Below are positions 1-9,423 of a stretch of DNA of 64,000 bases, piece after piece (position 1 is the stretch's first letter; every line of letters begins with the position of its first letter). The position numbers and the translations under genes were made by a program. The notes beneath the pieces are model-generated. The model made no database searches. It saw only the letters and a list, made by a program, of their open reading frames with translations, and had not been told where the DNA came from. Origin of the DNA: Actinomadura luzonensis (GTDB lineage Bacteria > Actinomycetota > Actinomycetes > Streptosporangiales > Streptosporangiaceae); contig NZ_JAKRKC020000001.1 of assembly GCF_022664455.2 (NCBI RefSeq), forward strand, positions 744,001 to 808,000. The letters run 5' to 3'.

Positions 1-693
1 GGTGCCGAGGCCGCTCGCGAGCACGTACGAGCGGTTGGCCGAGCGGCACTGCGGGCACAGCGGGCCGGGCGGGTGGCGGAGCAGGCCGCAGTCGGCGCAG
101 CTCTGGACGCGCAGCTCGCCCTGCCGGGCGCCTTCCCAGAAGAACGCGGTGTCCTGGTTGACCGCTGGGCGGAGCGGATACGGCTGCCGGGGCTCCTGCT
201 TGGCACGCGGGCGAAATTTCAGGACACGGAACAGCATCTCGGTCACCGGTTCGTCGTCCTCGGCGTACCAGGTGATGTACCAGGTGGCGAAGAAGCCGAC
301 GCCGAGGGCGGTCCTCTTGGGACCGGCCAGGCCGCCGAGGCGGGTGGCGGGGGTCAGGCGCTCGCCCACCCGGGCGTAGCGGTGGTAGGTCTGCTCGCAG
401 TTGGTCGCCACGACGCCGGTGTAGCCGGCGGCGTTGAGCGCGTTCATCAGGTCGTCCACCGGGGAGCGGTCCTTGGCCGTGGCGCGGAGGCCGGGCATGG
501 TCCAGACCTGGGCCATCGCCGGCGGGGCCAGGCCCCGCTCCAGGTAGACGGGGTTCTCGTCGCCCATGGCGGCCAGCCAGTGGCGGATCATGGGGACGTT
601 CACCGGATCGGCGGCGGGCGTGCCGCGCAGCTCGCCCAGCGCCGCCTGCTTGGCCGCCAGCTCGTGCAGCTCCTCGTCCGTGAGCGCGCTCAT
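1..693 (-). CDS. ChsH2-like MaoC/DUF35 steroid enoyl-CoA hydratase subunit (partial)
   Basis: The gene starts at an ATG at 693 that overlaps the fadE29-like stop (ATGA) and runs off the left edge. About 231 residues are visible. The first ~150 look like a MaoC-type hydratase half (N-terminal MIRHWLAAMGDENPVY, then the pattern of a hot-dog substrate tunnel). A DUF35-type zinc ribbon follows, with the cysteine pattern CADCG...CPQC near residues 208-224. This MaoC-plus-DUF35 arrangement and the position after FadE28/FadE29 match ChsH2 of the mycobacterial igr operon, which hydrates the steroid C17 side-chain enoyl-CoA with ChsH1. The function is family-based; the partner genes lie outside the window. 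Confidence 0.8.
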   Translation of the reverse strand, partial: MSALTDEELHELAAKQAALGELRGTPAADPVNVPMIRHWLAAMGDENPVYLERGLAPPAMAQVWTMPGLRATAKDRSPVDDLMNALNAAGYTGVVATNCEQTYHRYARVGERLTPATRLGGLAGPKRTALGVGFFATWYITWYAEDDEPVTEMLFRVLKFRPRAKQEPRQPYPLRPAVNQDTAFFWEGARQGELRVQSCADCGLLRHPPGPLCPQCRSANRSYVLASGLGT

Positions 694-1844
694 CGGGGCG
701 GCCTCGGCAGGTTCAGGCCGAGCATGGCGATCAGCTCCCGCTGCACCTCGTTGACGCCGCCGCCGAAGGTCAGCACCACCGCGCCCTTGGCGCCGAGGTC
801 GGTGCGCTCGATCAGCTCCGCCGTCTCCGGGTCGGCGGGGTCGCCGTACCTGGCCAGCACCTCGCCGACGATCCGGCCGGCCTCCTGCATGCGCTCCGAG
901 CCGTAGATCTTGGTGGCCGAGGCGTCGGGCGCGCCCAGCCAGCCGAGGTCCATGTTGGCCGCGACCTGCCAGTTCAGCAGCTCGTTCGTGCGCAGGGCCA
1001 CCCGGACGCGGGCGAGGGCGCGGCGCACGTCCGGCTCGCCGGTCAGGCCGGCCCGGCGGGCCCAGGCGAGGAAGCGGTCGTGGATCTGGCCGAGGTTGCC
1101 GGCCGGGCCGAGGGTGACGCGCTCGTGGTTGAGCTGGTTGACGATCAGGTCCCAGCCCTTGTCCACCTCGCCGACCACCCGGTCCACCGGCACGCGGACG
1201 TCGGAGTAGTAGGTGGAGTTGGTGTGGTGGCGGCCGTCCATGGTGACGATCGGCGTCCAGGAGAAACCCGGGTCGTCCGTGGAGACGATCATCATGGTGA
1301 TGCCCTTGTGCTTCTTCGCCTCGGGGTTCGTCCGGGCGGCGAGCCAGATGTACTGGGCGTAGTGTGCGCCGCTGGTGAAGATCTTCTGGCCGTTGACGAC
1401 GTAGTGGTCGCCGTCCAGCACCGCCGTGGTGCGCAGGGACGCGAGGTCGGTGCCGGCCTCGGGCTCGCTGTAGCCGATCGCGAAGTGGCACTCGCCGGCC
1501 AGGATGCGCGGCAGGAAGAAGTCCTTCTGCTCCTGGGTGCCGTACTGCATGAGCGTCGGGCCGACGGTCTGCACCGTGATGATCGGGTACGGCACGCCCG
1601 CGCGGGCGATCTCGTTGGCGAAGATCTGCTGCTCCAGAGGGCCGTAGCCGGCGCCGCCGTACTCCTTGGGCCAGCCGAGGCCGAGCTTGCCGTCGCGGCC
1701 GAGGCGGCGGCAGTGCTCCATGTACGCGTCGCCGAACGGGTCCTCGGCGATCTTCGCGCGGTCCTCGGCCGACAGGCAGCCCTGGAAGTAGGCGCGCAGC
1801 TCGTCGCGGAGCCTGCGCTGCTCCGGTGTCAGGTCGATGAGCAT
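690..1844 (-). CDS. fadE29: FadE29-type acyl-CoA dehydrogenase (ChsE2 subunit)
   Basis: 384 residues, close to mycobacterial FadE29 (about 387). It begins MLIDLTPEQRRLRDELRAYF and ends with the arginine/proline tail GLNLPRPPR typical of that protein. Acyl-CoA dehydrogenase motifs are present: GYSEPEAGTDLASLRTTA near the middle and TFGGGVNEVQRE near the C-terminus. FadE28 and FadE29 homologues form an alpha2beta2 enzyme that dehydrogenates 3-oxo-4-pregnene-20-carboxyl-CoA in cholesterol side-chain removal. The start overlaps the preceding stop by one base (TGATG) and the stop overlaps the next start, so translation is probably coupled. Assignment is from recognisable sequence similarity, not a database search. 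Confidence 0.88.
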   Translation of the reverse strand: MLIDLTPEQRRLRDELRAYFQGCLSAEDRAKIAEDPFGDAYMEHCRRLGRDGKLGLGWPKEYGGAGYGPLEQQIFANEIARAGVPYPIITVQTVGPTLMQYGTQEQKDFFLPRILAGECHFAIGYSEPEAGTDLASLRTTAVLDGDHYVVNGQKIFTSGAHYAQYIWLAARTNPEAKKHKGITMMIVSTDDPGFSWTPIVTMDGRHHTNSTYYSDVRVPVDRVVGEVDKGWDLIVNQLNHERVTLGPAGNLGQIHDRFLAWARRAGLTGEPDVRRALARVRVALRTNELLNWQVAANMDLGWLGAPDASATKIYGSERMQEAGRIVGEVLARYGDPADPETAELIERTDLGAKGAVVLTFGGGVNEVQRELIAMLGLNLPRPPR

Positions 1845-2836
1845 CAGACGAGGGCTCCGATCAGGTCGAGCTGGGCGTCGGCGCCGCCGAGCAGGTGGGA
1901 CAGGTGCTTGGCCTGGGCGAAGTAGCGGTGCAGCGGGTAGGTGACGTCGAGGCCGAGCCCGCCGTGCAGGTGCTGGCAGATGTGCAGGGCCTTGACCGCC
2001 TCGGCCGCGTGGTAGGCGGCGAGCGCCAGGTCCTCCTCGGCGGGCAGGCCCGCGCCGAGCCGCCAGAGCGCCGACCACATGGCCACGTCGAGCGCCCGGC
2101 CGGCGATGTAGACGTCGGCGATCTGCACGGTGACGGCCTGGAACTCGGCCAGCGCCCGGCCGAACTGCCGCCTGGTCCTGATGTGCGCCGTGGTCAGCTC
2201 CAGCGCCCCGGCCAGCACGCCGCTCGCCTGGGCGGCGATCGCGCCGGTGTAGAGCCGGCGCAGGCCGTCGGCGGCCTCGGGGCCGGCCACCCGCTCGGCC
2301 GGGGTCGCGTCGAACGTGAGCGTGGCGGCGGGCTCGCCGGTCGAGGTGTACTCGGGGGTGGCGGCGGGCGCGGTCACCAGGAACAGGCCCTCGTCGGCGG
2401 TCACCAGCGCCGCCGGGCCCGGGTGCACGACGGTGGCCTTGCGGCCGGTCAGCGTCCAGCCGCCGCCGTCCTCGCGAGCGGGCGTGGCGACCGTCGCGAC
2501 CGTGGCGGGCGGGGCGGCGAGGGCGCGGCCCGGCTCGCGCACCGCGAGCGCGACGCCGTCCGCGTGCCGGCGCTGCTGGCCGGGACTGCCGTAGCGGGCC
2601 AGGGCGAGCGTGCCGGCCAACGCCGGCAGCGCGGGCACCGCGGCCGCCTTGGCGCCCACCTCGCGCAGCACCACGGCCATCTCCACCGGCCCGAGCCCGG
2701 CGCCGCCCGCCTCCTCGGGCACGCAGAGGCTCAGCAGGCCGGCCTGCCGCAGGCCCGCCTCGCCCCCGTCCTTGGCGAGAACCTCGGCGGCCAGCTTCCT
2801 TACGTCCTGCTGGGTTTCGTCCAGGTTGAAGTCCAC
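1844..2836 (-). CDS. fadE28: FadE28-type acyl-CoA dehydrogenase (ChsE1 subunit)
   Basis: 330 residues from a GTG start (MDFNLDETQQDVRKLAAEV). It is shorter than ordinary acyl-CoA dehydrogenases, as is FadE28 (about 339). N-terminal helical, middle beta and C-terminal helical regions are all recognisable; the C-terminal part contains RTRRQFGRALAEFQAV and HLHGGLGLDVTYPLHRY. Its place directly ahead of the FadE29-type gene, with a one-base overlap, supports the heterotetrameric ChsE1-ChsE2 complex. The gene lies 9 bases after the acyl-CoA synthetase stop, in the same leftward operon. Confidence 0.85.
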   Translation of the reverse strand: MDFNLDETQQDVRKLAAEVLAKDGGEAGLRQAGLLSLCVPEEAGGAGLGPVEMAVVLREVGAKAAAVPALPALAGTLALARYGSPGQQRRHADGVALAVREPGRALAAPPATVATVATPAREDGGGWTLTGRKATVVHPGPAALVTADEGLFLVTAPAATPEYTSTGEPAATLTFDATPAERVAGPEAADGLRRLYTGAIAAQASGVLAGALELTTAHIRTRRQFGRALAEFQAVTVQIADVYIAGRALDVAMWSALWRLGAGLPAEEDLALAAYHAAEAVKALHICQHLHGGLGLDVTYPLHRYFAQAKHLSHLLGGADAQLDLIGALV

Positions 2837-2845
2837 GTGTCGTCC

Positions 2846-4438
2846 CTACGTCTCCAAGAGGTGCTGCCTGCCGTGCCGTACGAACTCCTCCTCGATGCCC
2901 TTCACGTCCGCCTCGGTCAGGGGGCGCAGCCCGGCCGGGGTGCGCCACCAGACCGGGTCCCGGGTGCGCCAGCCCTCGCGGGCCAGGACCCGCTTGAGCA
3001 CCTTGTGCGAGGGCGTCTGCGGCAGCCCCTCCGACAGGCGGACGTAGCGGGGCAGGGACTTGGCGCCGAGGTCGCGGCGGGCGGCCAGGAAGGCGGCGAA
3101 CGCGTCCGGGTCGAAGCCGCCCTCCAGCACCAGCGCCGCCATCACCTGGTCGCCGGCGGCGGCGTCGGGCACCGGGTAGACCGCCGCCTCCACCACGCCG
3201 GGGAACTCGCGAAGGGCCGCCTCGACGGGCGCGGCGGACAGGTTCTCGCCGTCCACGCGCAGCCGCTCAGTGCCGCGCCCGGCGAAGAACACGTGTCCCT
3301 CCGCGTCCCGCCAGGCGAGGTCGCCGGACCAGAACGCGCCGTCGCGCACCCGCTCGGCGTCGGCCTCCGGGTCGTTGTAGTAGCCCTCGAACAGGCCGAG
3401 CCCGGCGGTGTTGACCAGCTCGCCGACGGCCTCGTCCGGGTTGAGGAGCCGGCCGTCCTCGACCCGGCCGGGCGGGCAGGGCTCGCCGGTGAAGGGGTTG
3501 AGCACGGCCACGCCCTCGGGCAGGCGGCCGAGGCTGCCCGGGGGGCCCGACGGGTCGGGGCTGATCGACACGGCGGTCTCGGTCGAGCCGAAGGCGTCGA
3601 TGACGTGGCAGCCGAACCGCTCGCCGAACCGCCGGGTGGCGACCGCGCTGCCCTCGTTGCCGAAGGCGATCCTGAGCGGGTTGTCGGCGTCGTCCGGGCG
3701 TTCGGGGGTGGCCAGGACGTAGGAGAGCGCCTTGCCGACGTAGTGCAGGTATGTGCAGCCGTACCGGCGGACGTCGGGCAGCAGGCCCGAGGCCGAGAAG
3801 CGGCGGCGCAGCACCAGGGCGGCCCCCGACGCGACGGCCGGGGCGTAGGCGGCCATGAGCGCGCCGGAGTGGAAGAGCGGCATCGCGCAGTAGACGACGT
3901 CCTGCGGGGTGAGCATCGCGGCCAGGCTCGTGCCGGGGACGGCCAGCTTGCGCTGGGTGACGCGGACCGCTCGGGGACGGCCGGAGGTGCCGGAGGTGAA
4001 GATCAGCATCAGCAGGTCGCCGGGCCCGGGCTCCCCCGTCTCCGGCGGCTCGGCGGGGGCGGCGGCGATCGCGGACAGCGGCAGGGCCGGGACGTCCAGG
4101 GCGCGGGCCAGGTCCGCGTACGGCTCGTCAAACAGCACGAGGCCGGCGTCGGTGGCGCGGGCGTCGCGGCTCAGCTCGGCGGCCGGCCGGGTGGGGTTCA
4201 GCGCGACCACCACGTGCCCGGCCAGCGCCGCTCCCCCGACCAGGACGAGCATCCCGGGGACGTTGTCGCTCAGCACCCCGACGTGCGACCCCGTGCCACG
4301 CCGGGTCAGCCACGTCCCCGCCGAGCGGCAGGCGGCGACGTGCTCGCGCCACGACCAGGCCGCGTCCTCGAACAGCAGCCCAGGTCGATCGTCCGCGGCC
4401 CGTGCGGTCAGCAGGGCCGCGAGGGTGTTCGCGGTCAT
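2846..4438 (-). CDS. fadD17: FadD17-type acyl-CoA synthetase
   Basis: 530 residues, ANL superfamily. The adenylation P-loop is LMLIFTSGTSGRPRAVRVT. The segment YVGKALSYVLATPERPDDADNPLR followed by GNEG is strongly reminiscent of mycobacterial FadD17. The AMP-binding aspartate region (YYNDPEAD...SGDLAWRD) and a late lysine region (SHKVLKRVL) are present. FadD17 homologues activate steroid side-chain carboxylates to CoA thioesters. It is the first gene of the leftward operon, divergent from kstR, with a KstR-like palindrome 40 bases upstream of its ATG. In Mycobacterium fadD17 sits with fadE26/27, so pairing it with fadE28/29 here is a rearrangement. Confidence 0.85.
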   Translation of the reverse strand: MTANTLAALLTARAADDRPGLLFEDAAWSWREHVAACRSAGTWLTRRGTGSHVGVLSDNVPGMLVLVGGAALAGHVVVALNPTRPAAELSRDARATDAGLVLFDEPYADLARALDVPALPLSAIAAAPAEPPETGEPGPGDLLMLIFTSGTSGRPRAVRVTQRKLAVPGTSLAAMLTPQDVVYCAMPLFHSGALMAAYAPAVASGAALVLRRRFSASGLLPDVRRYGCTYLHYVGKALSYVLATPERPDDADNPLRIAFGNEGSAVATRRFGERFGCHVIDAFGSTETAVSISPDPSGPPGSLGRLPEGVAVLNPFTGEPCPPGRVEDGRLLNPDEAVGELVNTAGLGLFEGYYNDPEADAERVRDGAFWSGDLAWRDAEGHVFFAGRGTERLRVDGENLSAAPVEAALREFPGVVEAAVYPVPDAAAGDQVMAALVLEGGFDPDAFAAFLAARRDLGAKSLPRYVRLSEGLPQTPSHKVLKRVLAREGWRTRDPVWWRTPAGLRPLTEADVKGIEEEFVRHGRQHLLET

Positions 4439-4477
4439 GCCGCCTCCACACCAAGCGCTCGGTCAGCCGATCGCAAA

Positions 4478-4493
4478 CTAGAACAGATTCTAG
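4478..4493. promoter_or_regulatory. KstR-like operator upstream of fadD17
   Basis: CTAGAACAGATTCTAG has perfect 6-base arms around CAGA. Against the KstR core TNNAACNNGTTNNA it differs at a single fixed position (GTT is ATT). It lies in the divergent region between fadD17 and kstR, so it probably controls the leftward operon. Confidence 0.65.
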
Positions 4494-4613
4494 TTCTTGT
4501 CCAGTGGCTAATCATGCCGACAAGTCGAGATATATGCGTGTAACGCCGTAGACATGGGCCAATAAGGGGTTGTTAGTGACCCGCGAGTAACAAGCCTTGG
4601 TATCAGGAAATCA

Positions 4614-4627
4614 GATAACGTGTTCTC
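4614..4627. promoter_or_regulatory. KstR core site abutting the kstR start
   Basis: The octamer AACGTGTT (AAC-NN-GTT, 4617-4624) ends three bases before the kstR ATG. The outer T and A of the 14-base consensus are not conserved. KstR is known to autoregulate in mycobacteria, so this is a plausible autorepression site. No Shine-Dalgarno is evident between it and the ATG, which would fit a leaderless transcript. Confidence 0.5.
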
Positions 4628-5242
4628 ATGCGCATCCCGTCCGCGACGATCGCCGCCTCCTCCGACGGTGAGGGGAGCGTCCGCACGCGCAGCCAGACCC
4701 AGCGCCGCAAGCGCATCGTCCAGGCCGCCGCCGCCCTCGCCTCGCGCGGCGGCGTCGAGGCCATGCAGATGCGCACCGTGGCCGAGCGGGCCGGCGTGGC
4801 CCTCGGCACGCTCTACCGCTACTTCCCGTCCAAGATGGACCTCGTGGTGGCGGTGGTCGGCGAGGAGATCGACCTGCTGGAGAGCAGCATCGAGCGCCGC
4901 CCGCCGGGCGCGGCCACGCCCGCGAGCCGGGCGGTCGACGTGCTGATGCGGGCCACGCGGGGGCTCATGCGCGAGCCCGAGCTGGCCGACGCGCTCATCC
5001 GCTCGCTCATCCTGGCCGAGGTGCAGACGCCGTTCGGTGACCGGATGACCGGGCTGCTGCTGCGCGTCGCGGGCGACGGGCTGAGCTTCGAGCAGGCCAG
5101 CGAGGAGCAGCGCGACCTGGCCGGGTCGCTGGCCAGCGTGTGGGTGCAGGAGCTGCTGGAGATGTTGCGGGGGCGGCGCACGTACGACCAGATCCAGCGC
5201 CGCATCGAGACCGCCGCCTCCCGCCTCCTCGCCGACGTCTGA
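4628..5242 (+). CDS. kstR: KstR-type TetR repressor of cholesterol catabolism
   Basis: 204 residues. The N-terminal TetR helix-turn-helix, about residues 22-70, reads QRRKRIVQAAAALASRGGVE, then MQMRTVAERAGVALGTLYRYFPSK. This closely resembles mycobacterial KstR in both the helix-turn-helix and the all-helical ligand domain. KstR represses steroid-degradation genes and is released by steroid-CoA intermediates. The gene is divergent from the fadD17-fadE28-fadE29-chsH2 operon and upstream of a FadA5-type thiolase. Exact KstR core sites occur in this window at several steroid-type genes, which supports orthology. A different TetR with similar specificity cannot be formally excluded. Confidence 0.87.
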   Translation: MRIPSATIAASSDGEGSVRTRSQTQRRKRIVQAAAALASRGGVEAMQMRTVAERAGVALGTLYRYFPSKMDLVVAVVGEEIDLLESSIERRPPGAATPASRAVDVLMRATRGLMREPELADALIRSLILAEVQTPFGDRMTGLLLRVAGDGLSFEQASEEQRDLAGSLASVWVQELLEMLRGRRTYDQIQRRIETAASRLLADV

Positions 5243-5344
5243 CCCGCCCCCCCGGGGGGGCGTCCGCGCGAAAATCTTGGAAATCGGCCGGGACGGAGCC
5301 GGAAAGGCGGCCAGTCTGTCGGTGGCGGCGTCTATACAAGGGGT

Positions 5345-6337
5345 ATGAGCGACAAGCCGACCAATGAGGACTTCCTCCAGCAGGCGGATCCCATGCGGCG
5401 CGAGCTGCTGGCGCACTGCTACCGCATGACGGGCTCGGTGCACGACGCCGAAGACCTGGTGCAGGAGACGTACCTGAAGGCCTGGCGGGCCTACGACGGC
5501 TTCGAGGGGCGTTCCTCGCTGCGCACCTGGATGTACCGCATCGCCACCACCACCTGCCTGACCGCGCTGGAGAGCCGTGGCCGCCGGCCGCTGCCGTCCG
5601 GGCTGGGCGCGCCCAGTTCCGAGGCGACCGCCCCGCTGGCCCAGGACGGCGAGGTGCCGTGGCTGGAGCCGGTGCCCGACGCGCTCGCGGGCGCGTCCGC
5701 CGACGACCCGGCCGCGATCGTCACCGCCCGCGAGACCATCCGGCTCGCGCTGGTCGCCGCGTTGCAGCACCTGCCGCCGCGCCAGCGCGCGGTGCTCATC
5801 CTGCGTGACGTGCTGAGGTGGAAGGCCGCGGAGGTGGCCGAGGCGGTCGGGCTGTCCACGGCCGCCGTCAACAGCATCCTGCAGCGGGCGCGGGCCCAGC
5901 TCAACGAGGTGTCGCCGAGCCTCGACGACCCGGTCGAGCCGCTGACGGGCGAGCAGCAGGCGCTTCTCGACCGTTATGTCGCCGCGTTCGAGAACTACGA
6001 CGTCGACGACCTGGTGCACCTGTTCACCGAGGACGCGATCTGGGAGATGCCGCCCTTCACCGGCTGGTACCAAGGCCCGCACACGATCGCCGAGCTCACC
6101 AGGACACAGTGCCCCGCCGAGCGCGCCGGCGACCTCAAGCTGGTGCCGGTCGCGGCCAACGGGCAGCCGGCGTTCGCCGTCTACTACCGCGAGGACGGCG
6201 TCTACCGGCAGTTCGCGATCATGGTGCTCACGCTCTCGGGCGACGCCGTCCGGCACGTGGGCATGTTCTTCGAGGAAGGGCTGTTCGAGACGTTCGGGAT
6301 GCCCGCCGCTCTGGAGGCCGAGACTACCGCAGCAAAG

Positions 6338-6340
<3 letters not shown>
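5345..6340 (+). CDS. ECF sigma factor with SnoaL-like C-terminal domain (SigG type)
   Basis: 331 residues. Region 2 is at about 15-70 (LLAHCYRMTGSVHDAEDLVQ, then ETYLKAWRAY) and region 4 at about 140-185 (LPPRQRAVLILRDVLRWKAA, then EVAEAVGLSTAAVNSILQRA). A C-terminal SnoaL-like domain of about 120 residues follows (LLDRYVAAFENYDVDDLVHL, then FTEDAIWEMPPF). Such C-terminally extended ECF factors resemble SigG/SigJ-type proteins; the extra domain may modulate activity instead of an anti-sigma factor. None is visible nearby. Its stop codon is the first triplet of the KstR site for the next gene. Its regulon is unknown. Confidence 0.82.
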
Positions 6341-7498
<1,158 letters not shown>

Positions 7499-7547
7499 GC
7501 GGGTATCGGGTTTCCGCCCATGGCACTCTGTGAGGAATCGGGGGCAG

Positions 7548-8570
7548 ATGAAGAGCAGACGCAGGCCGTACGCGGAGCAACGGCCGCAGGATCTCGGCGG
7601 CGGGGTGTGGAGCGTGCCGGTGCCCATACCGGGCAATCCGCTCGGCTACACGCTCGTGTACGCCGTCGAGTCGCCGGGCGGGCCGGTCCTGGTCGACGCC
7701 GGGTGGAACCATCCGGAGGCGTGGCAGGCGCTCAGCGGCGGCCTGGCGGCGCTCGGGTTCGACGTGGCCGCCGTGCGCGGGGTGGTCGTCACCCACTTCC
7801 ACCCCGACCACGCCGGGCTCGCCGGGCAGGTCAAGGAGGCGTCCGGAGCCTGGATCGCGATGCACGAGGCGGACGCGGCGCTGGTCCGGCTCATGCGCGA
7901 GTACGCCGGCAGCGAGCACGCGAGCTTCCAGTCCGACATGTTGCGGCGGGCCGGGGCCGACCCCGCCGAGGCACGGGCGGCCGGCGGCGCACGACCGTCG
8001 CCGCCCGCCCAGCCCGACCGCGAGCTGCGCGACGGCGACCTGGTGGACCTGCCGGGCCGCAAGCTGCGCGCCGTCCACACGCCCGGCCACACCCCCGGGC
8101 ACATCTGCCTGCATCTGGAGGACGCCGACCGGCTGTTCACCGGTGACCACGTCCTGCCCGACATCACCCCGCACATCGGGATTTATCCGTACGACCGGGA
8201 CGACGTCGATCCGCTGGGCGACTTCCTGGAGTCGCTGGAGCGGGTCGGGGAGATGGGAACGCTCGACGCGCTGCCCGCCCATGAATGGATATTTCCGGAT
8301 GTGGCCGCGCGAGCCGCCGCGATCCGCCACCATCACGAGGAGAAGCTCGACCGGCTGCTCGCCCTCCTGGCTCAGCGGCCCGAGCCGCTGACCATCTGGG
8401 AGGTCGCCGCGATGATGACGTGGAACAAGCCGTGGGAGGCCCTGCCGCCCATGCTGCGGGGCATGGCGGCCGGGGAGGCGGCGGCCCATCTGCGCACGCT
8501 GGAGGCCCGCGGCCGGGTGCGCCGCCTGTCAGGGGTCGATCCCGTCCGCTTCCAGGCTCTAGACTCCTAG
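7548..8570 (+). CDS. MBL-fold metallo-hydrolase
   Basis: About 340 residues from the ATG preceded by GGGGGC; an in-frame GTG at 7530 is an alternative. It has the metallo-beta-lactamase metal motif VVTHFHPDHAGLAG near residue 85, a later HTPGHTPGHICLH and FTGDHVLPDITP, and a C-terminal helical winged-helix-like tail. It follows the thiolase by 49 bases and may be co-transcribed. A paralogue of the same architecture is at 45229-46287 beside another dehydrogenase pair. Such proteins often act as thioesterases or lactonases; the substrate cannot be told from sequence. Confidence 0.8.
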   Translation: MKSRRRPYAEQRPQDLGGGVWSVPVPIPGNPLGYTLVYAVESPGGPVLVDAGWNHPEAWQALSGGLAALGFDVAAVRGVVVTHFHPDHAGLAGQVKEASGAWIAMHEADAALVRLMREYAGSEHASFQSDMLRRAGADPAEARAAGGARPSPPAQPDRELRDGDLVDLPGRKLRAVHTPGHTPGHICLHLEDADRLFTGDHVLPDITPHIGIYPYDRDDVDPLGDFLESLERVGEMGTLDALPAHEWIFPDVAARAAAIRHHHEEKLDRLLALLAQRPEPLTIWEVAAMMTWNKPWEALPPMLRGMAAGEAAAHLRTLEARGRVRRLSGVDPVRFQALDS

Positions 8571-8585
8571 ACATCCGATGTCTAG
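8567..8585. promoter_or_regulatory. Perfect 19-bp palindromic operator at the FadR-type gene
   Basis: CTAGACATCCGATGTCTAG is a perfect inverted repeat with 9-base arms and one central base. It spans the metallo-hydrolase stop and ends 10 bases before the GTG start of the GntR regulator, so it is probably an autoregulatory site. An ATG inside the palindrome (8578) is in frame but lacks a Shine-Dalgarno. Confidence 0.72.
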
Positions 8586-8595
8586 GGAGAGAAGC

Positions 8596-9276
8596 GTGGC
8601 GGTCACCGACGCGGCCATCGACAAGATCAAGCAAATGATCGTCTCGGGCGAGCTCGCCCCCGGCGACCGGCTGCCGAAGGAGGCCGACCTGGCCGAGCGG
8701 CTCGGCCTCTCGCGCAACTCGCTGCGCGAGGCCGTGCGCGCGCTGTCCCTCATCAACGTGCTCGACGTGCGTCAGGGCGACGGCACCTACGTCACCAGCC
8801 TGGAGCCGCGGCTGCTCCTCGACACCATGTCGTTCGTGCTCGACCTGCACCGCGACGACACCGTCCTGCAGTTCTTCGAGGTCCGGCGCATCCTGGAGCC
8901 GGCCGCCACCGCGATGGCGACCGAGCTGATGAAGGACGAGGACATCGAGGAGCTGCGCGTCATCCTGGAGTCGCTGCCGGAACGGCCGACGATCGAGGAG
9001 CTGGTGGCCAACGACCTGCGCTTCCACCAGCGCATCGCGCAGGGCTCCGGCAACGCCGTGCTGTGCTCGTTCATCGAGAGCCTGTCCGGCCCGACCACCC
9101 GGGCCCGGGTGTGGCGAGGGCTCACCCAGGAGGGGGCGATGCAGAAGACGCGCGAGCAGCACACGGCGATCTACGAGGCGATCGCGGCGCGCCAGGCGGA
9201 CGTGGCCCGGTCGTGGGCGACGGTGCACGTGGCGGGCGTCGAGTCCTGGCTGCGCAAGGCCCTCGAACTGGACTGA
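8596..9276 (+). CDS. FadR-subfamily GntR regulator, probable regulator of the fucose operon
   Basis: 226 residues from the GTG with AGGGAGAG before it. The N-terminal winged helix, about residues 5-70, reads AAIDKIKQMIVSGELAPGDR, then AERLGLSRNSLREAVRALSL. A helical FCD ligand domain follows, with the usual acidic/histidine metal positions (FHQRIAQGSGN). FadR/FCD proteins often control sugar-acid catabolism. The operator on this gene recurs three times in front of the fuconate-pathway operon at 19.9-20.2 kb, so I infer it controls that operon. The gap 9277-9423 after it holds nothing recognisable. Confidence 0.8.
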   Translation: MAVTDAAIDKIKQMIVSGELAPGDRLPKEADLAERLGLSRNSLREAVRALSLINVLDVRQGDGTYVTSLEPRLLLDTMSFVLDLHRDDTVLQFFEVRRILEPAATAMATELMKDEDIEELRVILESLPERPTIEELVANDLRFHQRIAQGSGNAVLCSFIESLSGPTTRARVWRGLTQEGAMQKTREQHTAIYEAIAARQADVARSWATVHVAGVESWLRKALELD

Positions 9277-9423
9277 CCCGCGCACCCTACGAGGACACGT
9301 CGGAGGACTCCCCCGCCCCCCCACTATCCCCCCACGAAAGAAGCCGCAGGTGAGCAGCGGAAGAGGCCGGGACCCGGCGACGACCGATGGTGAACACCGA
9401 TAGCAACGGGTAGAAGTCGCTGC

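Noticed and set aside
1895..4543. Long open frame on the + strand (about 880 codons) opposite fadD17 and fadE28.
   Set aside because: It is an antisense by-product of high GC in third codon positions. The composition is Gly/Arg/Val-rich without domains, and the opposite strand carries clear enzymes.
4591..4599. CAAGCCTTG near kstR as a KstR2-type site.
   Set aside because: KstR2 sites need a two-base spacer between CAAG and CTTG; here there is one.
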